Part shown: piece by piece, positions 1 to 10,323 of the stretch
Layout: the number at the start of each line of letters is the position of its first letter
How positions within the stretch are numbered: the first letter of the stretch is position 1
Assembly: GCA_019454045.1 (NCBI GenBank)
Contig: SKCR01017739.1
Coordinates: 1-64,000, forward strand
DNA from: Zanthoxylum bungeanum
Lineage: Eukaryota > Streptophyta > Magnoliopsida > Sapindales > Rutaceae
DNA length: 64,000 bases
Direction of reading: 5' to 3'
The notes under the pieces: model-generated
What the model saw: only the letters and a program-made list of their open reading frames with translations
Databases searched by the model: none
Told to the model about the DNA's origin: nothing
Made by a program: the position numbers and the translations under genes

Positions 1-110
1 TGCATACATATCACATACATGCAATTTTTATTTTGTATTCGCAAGTTTGTAGCGGCAAAGACCATCTCATCAAGTAACGGTTCAAAAATAAGCCACGTTC
101 TCACACACCA

Positions 111-455
111 CAGATGCCGGAAATGGCGCTCCAAAATGGAACACACACAACAGATGCCGGAAATGGCGCTCCAAAATGGATCATACACCACAAATTCTGG
201 AAATGGCGCTCCAAAATGGAGCACACACAATAGATGCCGAAAATGGCACTCCGAAAATGGAGCATGGTTCGAAAATGGACTACTATCACATCTCGCTGAA
301 AATGGCACTCCGAAAATGGAGCATGGTTCAGAAATGGACTACTACCACATCTCGCTGAAAATGGTACTCCGAAAATGGAGCATGGTTCAGAAATGGACCA
401 CTATCTCTCGCTGAAAATGGCGCTCCAAAATGGAGCACAGTTCGAAAATGGACCA
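111..455 (+). repeat. Minisatellite, 40-bp then about 60-bp units
   Basis: Three 40-bp units (111-150, 151-190, 191-230) each contain AAATGGCGCTCCAAAATGGA. They pass into four longer units of about 55-60 bp built on the same core plus GAGCATGGTTC and a CTATCACATCTCGCTG tail. The array lies about 130 bp upstream of a purine tract and LTR start. Minisatellites in the 3' untranslated region are an established feature of Tat-lineage Gypsy elements, and that is the reading preferred here. Open frames across the array are by-products of the repeat. Confidence 0.8.
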
Positions 456-576
456 CCAGATCAACTCAGTTCGAAGCAGCAGGCAAGTCAGATGGCAGCT
501 GGCGAGCCAGGTAAGTGAAAATGCATTGCATAACTTTGATAGGATTGTCACTATTACACATTACACAAGTCCCATC

Positions 577-590
577 AAAGTGGGGGCGAC
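577..590 (+). other. Polypurine tract before a plus-strand LTR
   Basis: AAAGTGGGGGCGAC is directly followed by TGTAGGCACTGC. A G-rich AAAGTGGGGGC tract abutting a TG start is typical of plant Gypsy polypurine tracts and 3' LTR starts. With the minisatellite just upstream it places the 3' end of a plus-strand element here, whose body lies before the window. Confidence 0.6.
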
Positions 591-734
591 TGTAGGCACT
601 GCATTTTTGCATATAAGTCCCTATGATGAGTCTCATTTAGAGACACTACCTTTTAAGTCACGGAAGTCGAGGGAAACAGATGTCGAAAGGGGAAATTTAG
701 AATAAGTATGTTATCAGATTCATTTCACAAGTTC

Positions 735-825
735 ACTGTTTTCGTTCGTGCTGCGTTCGTGACCACGTTCGAACGTCAAACAGATTGCGGGCGTCCGTGT
801 AGCGTTCGAATAGGTGTTCGAACGG
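735..825 (+). repeat. GTTCGAACG palindrome cluster in U3
   Basis: Within 90 bp the words CGTTCGTG, ACGTTCGAACGTC, GCGTTCGAATAGG and GTTCGAACGGG recur. They share the palindrome TTCGAA with the longer array at 2355-2570, so both probably belong to the same LTR. Confidence 0.55.
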
Positions 826-1176
826 GTCGGTATTTCTGGTTTTGCTGCTAGCCTCACACCCAAGCCCAATTAGCCCACCAAAACACATAAAACATATCCA
901 AATTAATAAAACACATATTTAACACATGGTGAAATTAAATAAAATCTAAAAATCATATACCAAATTAAAATAAATATCAAATAAAATCATGCCTAATTAA
1001 AATCAATCAAGATTATTATATTCCTAACTAAACAAATATCATGCCTAAACAAAACAAATTAAATATATTAACTTCCTAATTAAACAAATCTTGTCCCTAA
1101 TCAATCTTTTGACTTTCCTTGCAAGACACTAATTGATTCCTTCCTTTTCAAACAAGGATTCACCCTAGCCTTTGTC

Positions 1177-1184
1177 TATAAAAG
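1177..1184 (+). promoter_or_regulatory. TATA box of the plus-strand LTR
   Basis: TATAAAAG sits 586 bp into the LTR and is followed about 30 bp later by a C/A-rich stretch suited to a transcription start near 1205. This is the only convincing plus-strand TATA in the LTR. Assignment as the U3/R junction is inference. Confidence 0.5.
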
Positions 1185-2045
1185 AAACCCAATTCCAACC
1201 CTTCACACCCCCTGGCTGATACACATAATTCACACAAGAAATCCTTGCATTGCCGTCCAACAAGAAGCCTTGAAACACACCTTCATTGCCGCATCCTCTC
1301 ATCACAAAAAGACCCTGGTAATCACCGCAAATACAGCCCCTGAAATAGCCCACACATCACCAAAATAACCCCTATACAGCAGCCCCATATTACCGAAACT
1401 TACAGCCTAAAACAGCCACTGTACCACCGAAAAAACGGCCCCTGGAACTGCTCACTGTTTCACCGAAAATCACCCCTAAAGCAGCCCCATGCACCCCTGA
1501 AATTACCGAAAAACACACCCAAAATAGTAGCCTAAATACAGTAAACACAGTGACCGAAAATCAGTAGTAAAACAGCAGCAAAACAGCAGTGAAACGGAGC
1601 GAAAACGGTAGCGTGAGCAACGAAACAATGAAAGGAAGCAGTGGACCAGTGAACCGGAGGAGTTGCGGAGCGTTAACCCTTCCGACGATCGTGTACCGTA
1701 CCTCCGAGAGGCGATGTAAAAGGTTAGACCTGAGGGCACTGCTATTATTCATTTTTTATTCATTTCTCAACTGTTTTATTTATTTTCTTCACATGAGAGT
1801 CGTTTGTTGATGCATATTGTAGCTTTGAATGGATGGAAAATGTGTCGCCTCTTGTGGTATATAGGATGGAAACCCGGACATAAATTTCATAGCCGATTCC
1901 AAATGGACCGTAGTATGATCTGTAATCGGGATACAACTCCACGTACCACTTGAGTATACGGCACATATTTTATTTCATGTTATCTTGATTTATTTATTAT
2001 CGATATTTAATTTATGCATGTTATTTGTTTATGTAATAATGTGAT

Positions 2046-2299
2046 GCGCATGGGCTAAGTAAGTCGGATTAAAGGTCCTCCATTTCGAGAGGTTAAAATC
2101 ATTTACCACGATGCTTTACCGCGCCGGATGACGTATATTTGGTTGAATGTAAGATGTGTTCAATCGGGAATACGAAGTCCGATATTGTTGTCTTTATTTT
2201 TATATGCATTACGTTATTAGCGCATGGGCTTAGTAAGTCGGATTAAAGGTCCTCCATTTCAAGAGGTTAAAATCCTTTACCACGATGTTTTGCCGCGCC
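2046..2299 (+). repeat. Two 79-bp direct repeats, 174 bp apart
   Basis: Copies at about 2046-2125 and 2220-2299 share GCGCATGGGC(T)TAGTAAG, GGTCCTCCATTTC, GAGGTTAAAATC and TTTACCACGATG, with a GCCGCGCC-like end and only a handful of differences. Function unknown; they lie within the putative Tat/Ogre LTR. Confidence 0.75.
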
Positions 2300-2354
2300 T
2301 TTTAGCCCGTTATTATTGATTAGGTGTCATCTATTCATCTATTCACGTATGTGT

Positions 2355-2570
2355 CATGTTATTGAACGCGTTTACAAACGCAACTCGAACGCGCATGCAT
2401 TTTGCCTTATCATGTATCAGGTCTCATTCCGTTCGAACGCTTTTCGAACGCCATACGAACGTGAGCATTCAATTTCATTTCCGTTCGAACGCGTTTACAA
2501 ACGCCACACGAACGAGAACCTTATGTTTACCATTCGAACGCGTTTTCGAACGCTACACGAATGCGCATAC
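2355..2570 (+). repeat. Four-copy GTTCGAACGCGTTT array
   Basis: Units begin near 2359, 2429, 2481 and 2531. Each has TTCGAACGCGTTT or TTCGAACGCTTTT, then AAACGC or CGAACGC, then ACACGAACG or similar, so every unit contains two or three TTCGAA/CGAACG words and can fold on itself. Spacing is 50-70 bp. Confidence 0.7.
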
Positions 2571-3329
2571 AATGAACTGAGTCCTTTTCATCACATGTCA
2601 TGCATAATTGTTTCTTAGGTGATTTATTTTGTATCATGTAATCAATCATACTATTTGTATTCCTGCATTTATTTATTTGATGTGTTCATGAGATGGTATT
2701 CAAGCATGATTAGGCCGTTAGTATGCTATTTGGTTCTTAAGCATGATTTAACCTATTTAGTTGATCATTTTCAAGCATGATTAGTCATTTATTTTGCTTT
2801 TGGAATTTGCATTATGTTTAGGTTGTTCCTTGTTTTCCGTATTATTTGATCGAAGTGTGTTCATGAGATTTCCGTGTGCTATTGCATGTTTGTCGTTATG
2901 ATGATTACTTTCATGCATGTGAACTTAAAAGTAGAATACTCTTGGAATATGTTGCTTAGGCTTGGTTAAATTATTGCACAAATCATTTCATTACAAGTGG
3001 CATAAGTAAGGGACCATTCCGAACCCATTGGTTTGAGGTCTTCCCTTGCGAGGGGTGAGTGCGGCCTTAAATCTTTTTCCCGGTTCACACTGGGTTACAA
3101 CTCCATTATTCTCAGGTTTAGTCCCCCGCGGGCTACTCCGTACTCCCAACCGGGCCGCGAGCCCGGAACAGCATGCGTCTCCCAGTTTCTGTATTCCTAC
3201 ACCCATACCGTGTGCCTGGTGGTTCTCAATGGGATTCACTAGCCGACTCGCATGGGAAGAAACCTCCATGGGTCCATTTTACCCGAGCTATTCCTCAAAA
3301 ATACGAGTCATGGGATAGTAACGCTCCAG

Positions 3330-3500
3330 CCTCGGGGGTTTGATAATGACACCCGAGATCGGCGTGCCACGAGGGGTTCACATTTTTCCCACATGTATTT
3401 CATCCCTTGATGCGTTCTGGATCCTCAAAGGTGAAAGGAACTAGGTCGGAACACTTCCACCCGGGGGTTTGATAATGACACCCAGGATTGGCGTGCCACG
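3330..3500 (+). repeat. Direct repeat GGGGGTTTGATAATGACACC
   Basis: The motif GGGGGTTTGATAATGACACC followed by a GGCGTGCCACG-type tail occurs at about 3335-3373 and again at about 3464-3501, roughly 128 bp apart. The surrounding 3000-3550 region is the most GC-rich part of the left flank and carries no recognisable coding frame. Confidence 0.65.
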
Positions 3501-3550
3501 GGCTTGGTGCCCTTCCCAGCTACCGAGCACCCCTTCGCATCGAGCACATC

Positions 3551-4182
3551 CCAGGAATATTGAACATGGCTTTCGCATTCAATTAATAAACAAGTAAAGT
3601 GGACAAGTTTTTTAATTCAAAAGAGAAAGTCTTATTCATATTCAAGGGACCTACTGCCCTTCTTACAACTCTTTGCGGGTCATTTCAAGATAGGCTTTTA
3701 CAATAATTTTCTGGTTCTTGTCTTGCAGTCTGATTGCGTTCTTCTGGTCTGAACTTGATTATGAAATTCCTTGCTGACTTGACAGGGTCCCTCCGCGCCG
3801 AACGCTATGAATGCATTTTTATGTAATGCATGTCTCGATCGGCTACTTGTGCCCTAGCTTCCTGGTGGTCTGCCGTCAGCTGTTTCTCCCTCAACATCAT
3901 CCCGGACGGACACCACATAGTAGGTCGGTGGCACTCCTGGATACAGATCTAGTGCCCCGGTTATATATGTTCGTCTGCCGCTCCTTGAGGACTATCTTGG
4001 CCGTGAACCCGAGGACTTGGCATGCCGAACAAATATCGCGCCTTCTCTTGGAGGAACTTGTTCCTTTACAACCGGTGGCGTGCAAACGTCACCCATTTTT
4101 GGCAGTCATAATGGGTGATCGTTGGTAACCTTTTTTACATTTCATTCTACAGCTCAATGAGGAGAGCTATTGATGCTCTAAC
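3551..4182. other. Stretch without a recognisable gene
   Basis: Sequence between the repeat-rich putative LTR and the charged frame. A 105-residue plus-strand frame at 3811-4128 has no recognisable domain. The stretch probably belongs to the internal part of the minus-strand element that starts at 5383, or to the tail of the left LTR. Confidence 0.4.
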
Positions 4183-4383
4183 TCATTGGGCGTTTCGTTC
4201 CTCGTTCTTGCCACTATCGTCAACCTTCTTTCTTTCTACGATCTCATTCTTCTTTCCATTCTGACCAGCTTCCGCTCGCTCCCTTTCTCTTTCCTCTAAC
4301 TCTTCCATTTTCTCCATCCACTCTGTTGCTGAACTCTTTGACGATCTATGGTTCCCGTCTTTCGCCGTTGTCTTACTACGCAA
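4183..4383 (-). pseudogene. Short charged reading frame after the primer site (possible gag start)
   Basis: A 66-residue minus-strand frame starts 18 bp inside the primer site of the LTR at 4420-5383, where the first retrotransposon gene should begin. It is very rich in Glu, Arg and Lys (a run like EELEERERERAEA) and would form a charged helix. No capsid domain or zinc knuckle is visible, and the frame ends after 66 residues. Position is the main argument for calling it a broken gag amino end. It could equally be a chance frame. Confidence 0.3.
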
Positions 4384-4400
4384 ACTGCTTTTTATTCTTT

Positions 4401-4417
4401 CCCCACAGACGACGCCA
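4401..4417 (-). other. Primer-binding site, minus strand
   Basis: On the minus strand the LTR end (CTGTCAACA) is followed after two bases by TGGCGTCGTCTGTGGGG. This matches the TGGCGCCGTCTGTGGG-type primer sites of plant Gypsy elements with one difference. The priming tRNA was not identified. Confidence 0.55.
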
Positions 4418-4419
4418 AC

Positions 4420-5383
4420 TGTTGACAGGTGATTTTGGTTCCAGGGGCAATATCGGGATAGTGCTCCCGGGATAATCCTCCTCCAACTGTGAATTTGTTT
4501 GGTTATGGGGGACCAAAAGAAAATTTTGTAAAAGAAGAATCAAACACAAAATCGAAAAGAGGGTTTACGTGGTTCGGCAGAATAAACCTGCTTACATCCA
4601 CGAGAACAAAGTGGAGTGTTGATTTTATTACCAAACCGAGCTCGGCCGACCTGTTTTCAAGGATGGTCTAATGTGACCGAGCTGTTTGCCTTCGTAGTGT
4701 TTATTACAAAGAATACTTTTTATGAGACTTATTTCAACCAACATATAATACTTTTATGAAACTTATTTCAACCAACATATACAAATGAGACTACCCTCCC
4801 TTTATATACTAAGAGAAATATAACAATGTTCACATATCTGTATGACGTCAACCATGTGAATCTCCGGTGGGTTGACGGGATCTCTGCCCCAACTACTTCA
4901 CCGAAAGTAAGCCTGCCACCTGACTCCTTGACACATCACTCTATTTTCTACACTGCCACACTTCACTATTATGATGCCAGCTTGTAAAGATCTCTCATAC
5001 AATGGTACATGTCAGAGGAAAAAATTGTTCCGATCACACGTCGGGCGTCATGAGGACGACCATATAATGAGCCGTACTACTTTGACTACTTCCGACCTGA
5101 CCCGAAGTATCCGAGCTCAATCTTACGATCTAGGAGGAAGGATATGATTGATCCGAGCTACCGGTCTGAAGTGGTCGGTCTAGGTTCTGATGTTGTCGCC
5201 CTCTGAAACATGCACCATGCTGTTAACCTTTGGTCGGTCAGATTCGGGGAGTCGGGTCCGACCTCCATACCTGGTCGAAGAGTGACCTATACCCTCAGAT
5301 CCTTCGTCTTCCTTAGAGGAGAAATTTCATCCCTACCATTTCCGTACTGTTCAGATACTTAGTGACAAAAATCACCATCAACA
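4420..5383 (-). mobile_element. 5' LTR of a minus-strand Gypsy-type element
   Basis: The segment starts TGTTGACAGGTGATTTTGG and ends CAAAAATCACCATCAACA, so its ends are inverted copies of each other (TGTTGA..GGTGATTTT). A primer site abuts the left end. On the minus strand TATATAAAGGG lies at 4798-4808. The partner LTR should lie to the left, but no copy is in the window, so the element is truncated or runs beyond the window. Confidence 0.6.
4798..4808 (-). promoter_or_regulatory. TATA box in the minus-strand LTR
   Basis: Read on the minus strand the sequence is TATATAAAGGG, about 575 bp from the LTR start at 5383 and 380 bp from its end, a usual place for the U3/R boundary. Confidence 0.45.
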
Positions 5384-6795
5384 GATATTAAATAAAATTT
5401 AAGAACTATAGACTGACGTTTCACCCAACTATACTCGAGACTGGCCATGTCAGATACCTCTCTTATACCGCAGCTTGGATAGGAGCTAATATATTTTTCC
5501 AAATTTAGAAAGAAATTTTCTGTACATGCATATAAGAGGATTATAAGTCTTTATCATATGAGTGGAAATTGTAAAGAAAAGTGAATAATATTGACAATCA
5601 TAAATGAATAAGATTACCTCAATACCTCTTTTATGGCAGAACTCGAATATCTGTATAAAAAATTTTACAAGAATGATATATGTACATAAAGAGTACTCCT
5701 TTAATATAGTACAAATATTTATATTGGATAGAAGTACAGATCCCACCAATTAATATTTTGATTTATGTAATAAAATTTAAAATTAACCAATAATAATAGA
5801 GAGATAAAATTATTGATTAAGACATATTTTGTATTCATTGAAGAAATATTAGGTTTGGAATCACTTGAGCACTAGTGGAGGCCGACCCGAGATGGACTGA
5901 ACTTGTCGACCCGACCGTATTGAGGAAGTACGAAGAGACGACCAAGCGTGATTCACCTCGGCACGCCGACTCGATGAATAGAGCTAAGACCGCAAGATAT
6001 CCAGTGCTTAAGAGTACATGACACATGTCGTACATGAGAATTTGGTCCTCCATAAGGCTGATGTGAAAGGAATAAGTCAACGACTTCCCTTGGGAAGAGA
6101 CTCTAACAAGTGGAACAGTGCCGGGGTTGTTGGGTTGCAGACTATCACGTTGACATAACATATAGCAGTGGGCAAAAGATTGGAATGATGACCTTCAGCT
6201 GACAGAGGGTGATTGAGTCAAAAATCAGAGCTACTGTTTGCAGAGTGGTGGGGGAAAAGAAGCATGGACAACGATGTCAGAATGACGTGGGATGACATCG
6301 TGGGATTGATAGAACAGTAGATTCGGAAGTTTATATAAAGGAATAGAAGACACAATTTGAGGGGTTGATTTTTTATTAGCAATCTTGATATTTCTTCACT
6401 TGTAAAGAGAGATCCGAAAAATTAGTGATGGAGGGAGAAAACAATTTTTAGAAATCGTCCCTTCATTTATCATGAATGATTGTTGTTTTATTTAGCATTA
6501 ATTATCCAAAATGAAATGAAAGTAGAAAAATATTAGGATATTACAGCTGTGTGTAAAAAGAATCTCCTTTAATAAGTGATACCAGCTGTGTAAAAAATGC
6601 ATGGAATATTACAAAAGCTCTGCATTACAGGTTTCAATTTTTAGCTAAAGTTGGTTATTCAAGTGGAAATGACCCATATGTTCCTTAAAAAAACAAAAGC
6701 AAAAACAAAAACGTGAGTTTTCATTTTAAAATCATAAAAATTGCGAAGCTTTCATCTTGAGGTTCAAAATAAATAAATAACTTAATTAATTAGGG

Positions 6796-6836
6796 TGGAC
6801 AATTTTTTATTTTTTATTTTTTATTTTTTATTTTTG
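6796..6836 (+). repeat. (ATTTTTT)n simple repeat
   Basis: About five near-perfect ATTTTTT units. A complementary AAAAAATAAAA-rich stretch follows at about 6914-6945, so the two could pair. Confidence 0.8.
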
Positions 6837-7046
6837 AAACATAAAGAAGTATTCTAAAATATGAAGTAACAGGAGAAATGTTAGGAGGATCAAAATCAAC
6901 GTACGCCCATATTAAAAATAAAAAATAAAAAAAATAAAAAATCTAACTAAATTCTATTAAAAGTTTGGGAGGAATTCCTAAAAAGCCAAATCTATTAAAA
7001 TTTGGATCCACTACTGATTTTTCATTATCTTAAACCATGCATACAT

Positions 7047-7073
7047 GTGTGTATATATATATATATATATATA
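7047..7073 (+). repeat. (GT)n(TA)n microsatellite
   Basis: A short GTGTGTA run passes into about ten TA dinucleotides. Confidence 0.85.
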
Positions 7074-8382
7074 AATGATTCAATTTCAAAATTTATAATT
7101 TTTTTATTTAATAACTATCAATCAAAATTTATTAAAGAAACTCAACACATACACAAATCTCAACTCAGCACCCAATCAAATCATATTATTTAACTCGTAA
7201 AAATATAAACCAAATCGTTTTATTTTTGCGTGTGTGTGAAATTCTCACATATCTTCCTTTACTTCTATATATTTTATTAGTTAAACCAATTTATATTCCA
7301 TGCCCACAAAAAAATAAGTTGTATGTGTTATTATTTAGTGAGGCCCCTAAATATTTGTTACTTACATAAATTTATTGTAAAATTCAAGTTTAATCAATCA
7401 TAGAAATGTACTAGAAATCTTATACTGCAATATACTGATATGAATAACTTTATTATGTTTTAAGTTGGTTTTGTCTTCAAAATTTAGGAGGAAAAAAAAT
7501 ATTATTACATATGCACTCCTGGATTTGAACTAGAGATTGGCAAAATTCCCATGCGATTGACGGATTCGTGTGGTTCGATACGTTTATATTTTTTAATTGG
7601 ACGAGCCGAATATGATTATTGTCATATTTATTTTAATAAAAATAAAATTCTCATGTGAATGGGCACCCGTGGAGCCCAGTTTATTAGGGCCGAATACTGA
7701 TTAAATTTTTTTACCGGTTGGACAAAGACTTTTGGCTTCTTTGGTATTTACCATCTCCAAACTTTACGCTTTCTTTGGCCATTGAACACTAACTTCCTGC
7801 ATCACTCCAGGAAAAAAATTACCTGTTAAACCAAATAACATTTAATAGGCTCGGCTAACATCACGTGTTAGTGTGATACAAATTGAAATAACATTTGGCC
7901 TCAAAATTGGAAAAAAAAAATTATTTATTAAAAAAGTGTAAATTCTTTTGATGAATTTTGTATTTTAAGGGAGAGAATTTGTAATTCGTATGCACATGTA
8001 CATGTACTTTTTTCTTACCCTATAATAATTGTAAATCTCCAATTATAGAAAATATTTCCGTTTTTAAAAATACAGTGACCCCGGGTAGCATTTCCGTTTT
8101 AGTAAACTAAAGGAATGAACGGCTGACGCGTGTCACCCTTGCCCGTATGAGGAATTTCACTCGTGTTGGTAACTTCACATTAGTCAACGCTTTTGGGAAA
8201 AGAAAAAAGAGAAGGAAAATCGACAGTGCATCAGTGGCCCATCATAAGCTATTTTATTCTAGCCACGTGGATGATTTCCTTTGATTAAGCTAATAATGCC
8301 AAAATAAACCATGATTAGTTTAATTAACCCGAGAGTTGACTGTTAACACAAAGGTGATGGAAAATGATAGAACGTAGGTGAC

Positions 8383-8542
8383 TTGTTGGTGTAGGATTTA
8401 AGATCTCACATTTAGGTTATGAGTTTGAATTCAGGGAGTGCGTTTCTTATAAAAGCCTGCGATAGTCGGAGATTTTACATGCTCCGCTTAAGTCCGAAAA
8501 TGATGATTTGACGGTAGGATTTCCAACGATTCAAAAAAAAAA
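8383..8542 (+). mobile_element. SINE-like element, copy 1
   Basis: A 160-bp unit shared with 9089-9246. Common words include ATCTCACATT, GAATTCA, TTTCTTATAA, TTTTACATGCT and TTTGACGGT, and both copies end in GATTC plus an A run. GAGTTTGAATTC near the 5' third resembles an internal Pol III B box. A short unit with Pol III-like box and poly-A tail fits a tRNA-derived SINE. Target duplications are not clear. Confidence 0.6.
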
Positions 8543-9088
8543 GTATATAACACATTATCCAAAATAAATAAATAAAAATAATTTTTTTATTATATATAGC
8601 GAAATATTTGTTGTCTTTTAATATTTTTATGTAATGTGATGTGTAATTTCCTCGACAGTGTAAACTAATTTGATTAAATGTACTTTCAAATCTCGATAAG
8701 CATTTTTAAATTATTATTATTATTTGAAGGTGATATATAGTTGACTAAATCAACTTTCATAGGTGCCTAACTTTGGCAATTTTGTCGAAGGAATGATTAA
8801 TTGAGAATTTTTTGAAACTTTTACGTAGGTGGCTTCTTTGCTATCATATGGTTCAAGTCAAAAGCAAATCTATGGTTCAAAATGAACCACATTTTATTGA
8901 TTTTAAGTTTTATTTTTAAAAGTTTGACTTGGAATTAAAACAAGTTTAATGAGCTGTCTTTTTTATATTACCATTTCAAACTGCATGCCATTTAGCTTTA
9001 GTTATTTAATAGGGGGTTTAAATTTTTTTTTTTTTCTTTTAAGGAGTCTAGCTAGTAGCAAATATTTCATTTTATTTATATTAGTTTG

Positions 9089-9246
9089 GTGGTGTATGTT
9101 TCAGAATCTCACATTGAGATCTTGAGTTCGAATTCATGAAATATATTTCTTATAAGAACCTGTGACAGCCGAAAGTTTTACATGCTACGCTTAAATCTGG
9201 AAGGGGTGGTTTGACGGTGGGTTTCCACTGATTCAAAAAAAAAAAA
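9089..9246 (+). mobile_element. SINE-like element, copy 2
   Basis: Same orientation and architecture as the copy about 700 bp to the left. The B-box-like word is GAGTTCGAATTC, closer to the GGTTCGANNCC consensus than copy 1. It ends in 12 A residues. Differences spread along the whole length show the copies are old and independent. Confidence 0.6.
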
Positions 9247-9513
9247 TTAAGCATGAAACATAGACTTTGATTTGTTATATAAATTGGCAATAGTACTAAC
9301 ATCCTTGTGTGATAATGTGATCTAGCTAGGGCTGCTATGATTTCCTTTTCTTCATCATCTATTTTACTTTTCCCCCCTTAAGGTGGCATGTCAACTTCAT
9401 GATATGCTCTGAATATTTAGACATACATTCACTTCTTAATAATTGAACACGGATGTTTTCAACACAAAATTTTTTCCAATACAATAGTAAACCACGTCAT
9501 TCATAGGAAAAAA

Positions 9514-9625
9514 TCATATTATGTTTCGGGTGTGTATGACATCTCTCTCACAATAGTTGGGTCCCACAACTGTGTCGGACCCAACTGCTGTGAGAGAGAT
9601 GACATATACACCTGAAACATGATAT
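9514..9625. repeat. Foldback with 50-bp arms
   Basis: The left arm (9514-9563) and the reverse complement of the right arm (9576-9625) agree at roughly 85-90 percent of positions, with a 12-bp loop CCACAACTGTGT. Shared words include GACATCTCTCTCACA and GTTGGGTCC. The size suits a small foldback MITE or an RNA hairpin precursor. No flanking duplication was resolved. Confidence 0.75.
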
Positions 9626-9896
9626 ACTATCTCAATTCATAGGGTCTCCATAATCATTACAATCTCTAACAATATGGTATTCAATAACATTAGTAATTTT
9701 TGTAATTCAATTATACCATCTCAAATATAATTTAACTTAAGTATATAACTAATATCTCAAAATATGCAATTTGTCCTCCATGGGAGCCTCATCTTCTTAC
9801 TTTACACTTACTTCACTGAACACTTGGCTTCCCAAATGCCAATGAAACCCTCACAATTTATCTTTCTGAACTCGAAGATGACCTAATCCCACTTTC

Positions 9897-10323
9897 TGTA
9901 GGGGTTTTAAGGGGTATTACCGGGTAACGCAGCGGAACACGAAAAATCAAATTTTTCGGATTTCAAAATTTTTCTTGAACTATTAAAATAAATTTATTTA
10001 TTTTAATTACACAATACTTAAAATCTGAAATTTTTACCTAAGAAGTCACATTTCTTTGTAATTACCAAATTACCCCCAATACTTTGCAAATTGATCATTT
10101 TGGTCCTTAAATTGTCAAATATAATTTTAATGATTCCAAATCAGTTCTAAAATGATTTCCAACATGTCCATTACATGAGATTACAAATTACAACAAAAAT
10201 CCCAAATTTTACCAAATTGCCGAGAGCCCCACAAGGTTTGCAATTAGTGCATTTTGGCCCAAAGTTGTTCAAAATAAGTTAAGATCAAATCCAATCAACC
10301 CAAAATTAAACATGCATCATACA
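9897..10323 (-). mobile_element. 3' LTR of X, first part
   Basis: Begins TGTAGGGGTTTTAAGGGG, matching 58387 onward. It is interrupted at 10323 by element Y and resumes at 29886, as shown by alignment with the undivided LTR at 58387-60783 (around 58800). Confidence 0.9.

Larger units (their letters stand above)
591..3550 (+). mobile_element. 3' LTR of a Tat/Ogre-like Gypsy element (right end not located)
   Basis: The left end is set by the purine tract and TGTAGGC. Inside are GTTCGAACG-rich stretches, a TATA box (1177) at a reasonable U3 distance, a CACCGAAAA/CAGCCCC-rich leader-like stretch (1200-1560) and several internal direct repeats. No gene is visible. The right boundary and target duplication could not be found, and the end given is only where LTR-like repeats stop. 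Very long LTRs are normal for Ogre-type elements. Short open frames on either strand here have no recognisable domain. Confidence 0.4.
5384..8382. other. AT-rich intergenic DNA, no gene seen
   Basis: From about 5835 to 6480 the composition resembles a degraded plus-strand LTR (GC-richer, then TTTATATAAAGG at 6330-6341 followed by a start-like stretch), but no ends or partner were found. The 108-residue minus-strand frame at 5835-6161 has no recognisable domain. The rest (6480-8382) is AT-rich sequence with simple repeats and no coding frame of note. Confidence 0.5.

Noticed and set aside
19..414. 131-residue plus-strand protein with repeats
   Set aside because: The reading only translates the minisatellite; units change length by non-multiples of three elsewhere and no family is recognised.
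5835..6161. 108-residue minus-strand protein
   Set aside because: No recognisable motif, the region looks like a degraded LTR, and the composition does not suggest coding.
7530..7690. Possible hAT MITE starting AGAGATTGGCAAAATTCCC
   Set aside because: No matching right end or 8-bp duplication could be found.
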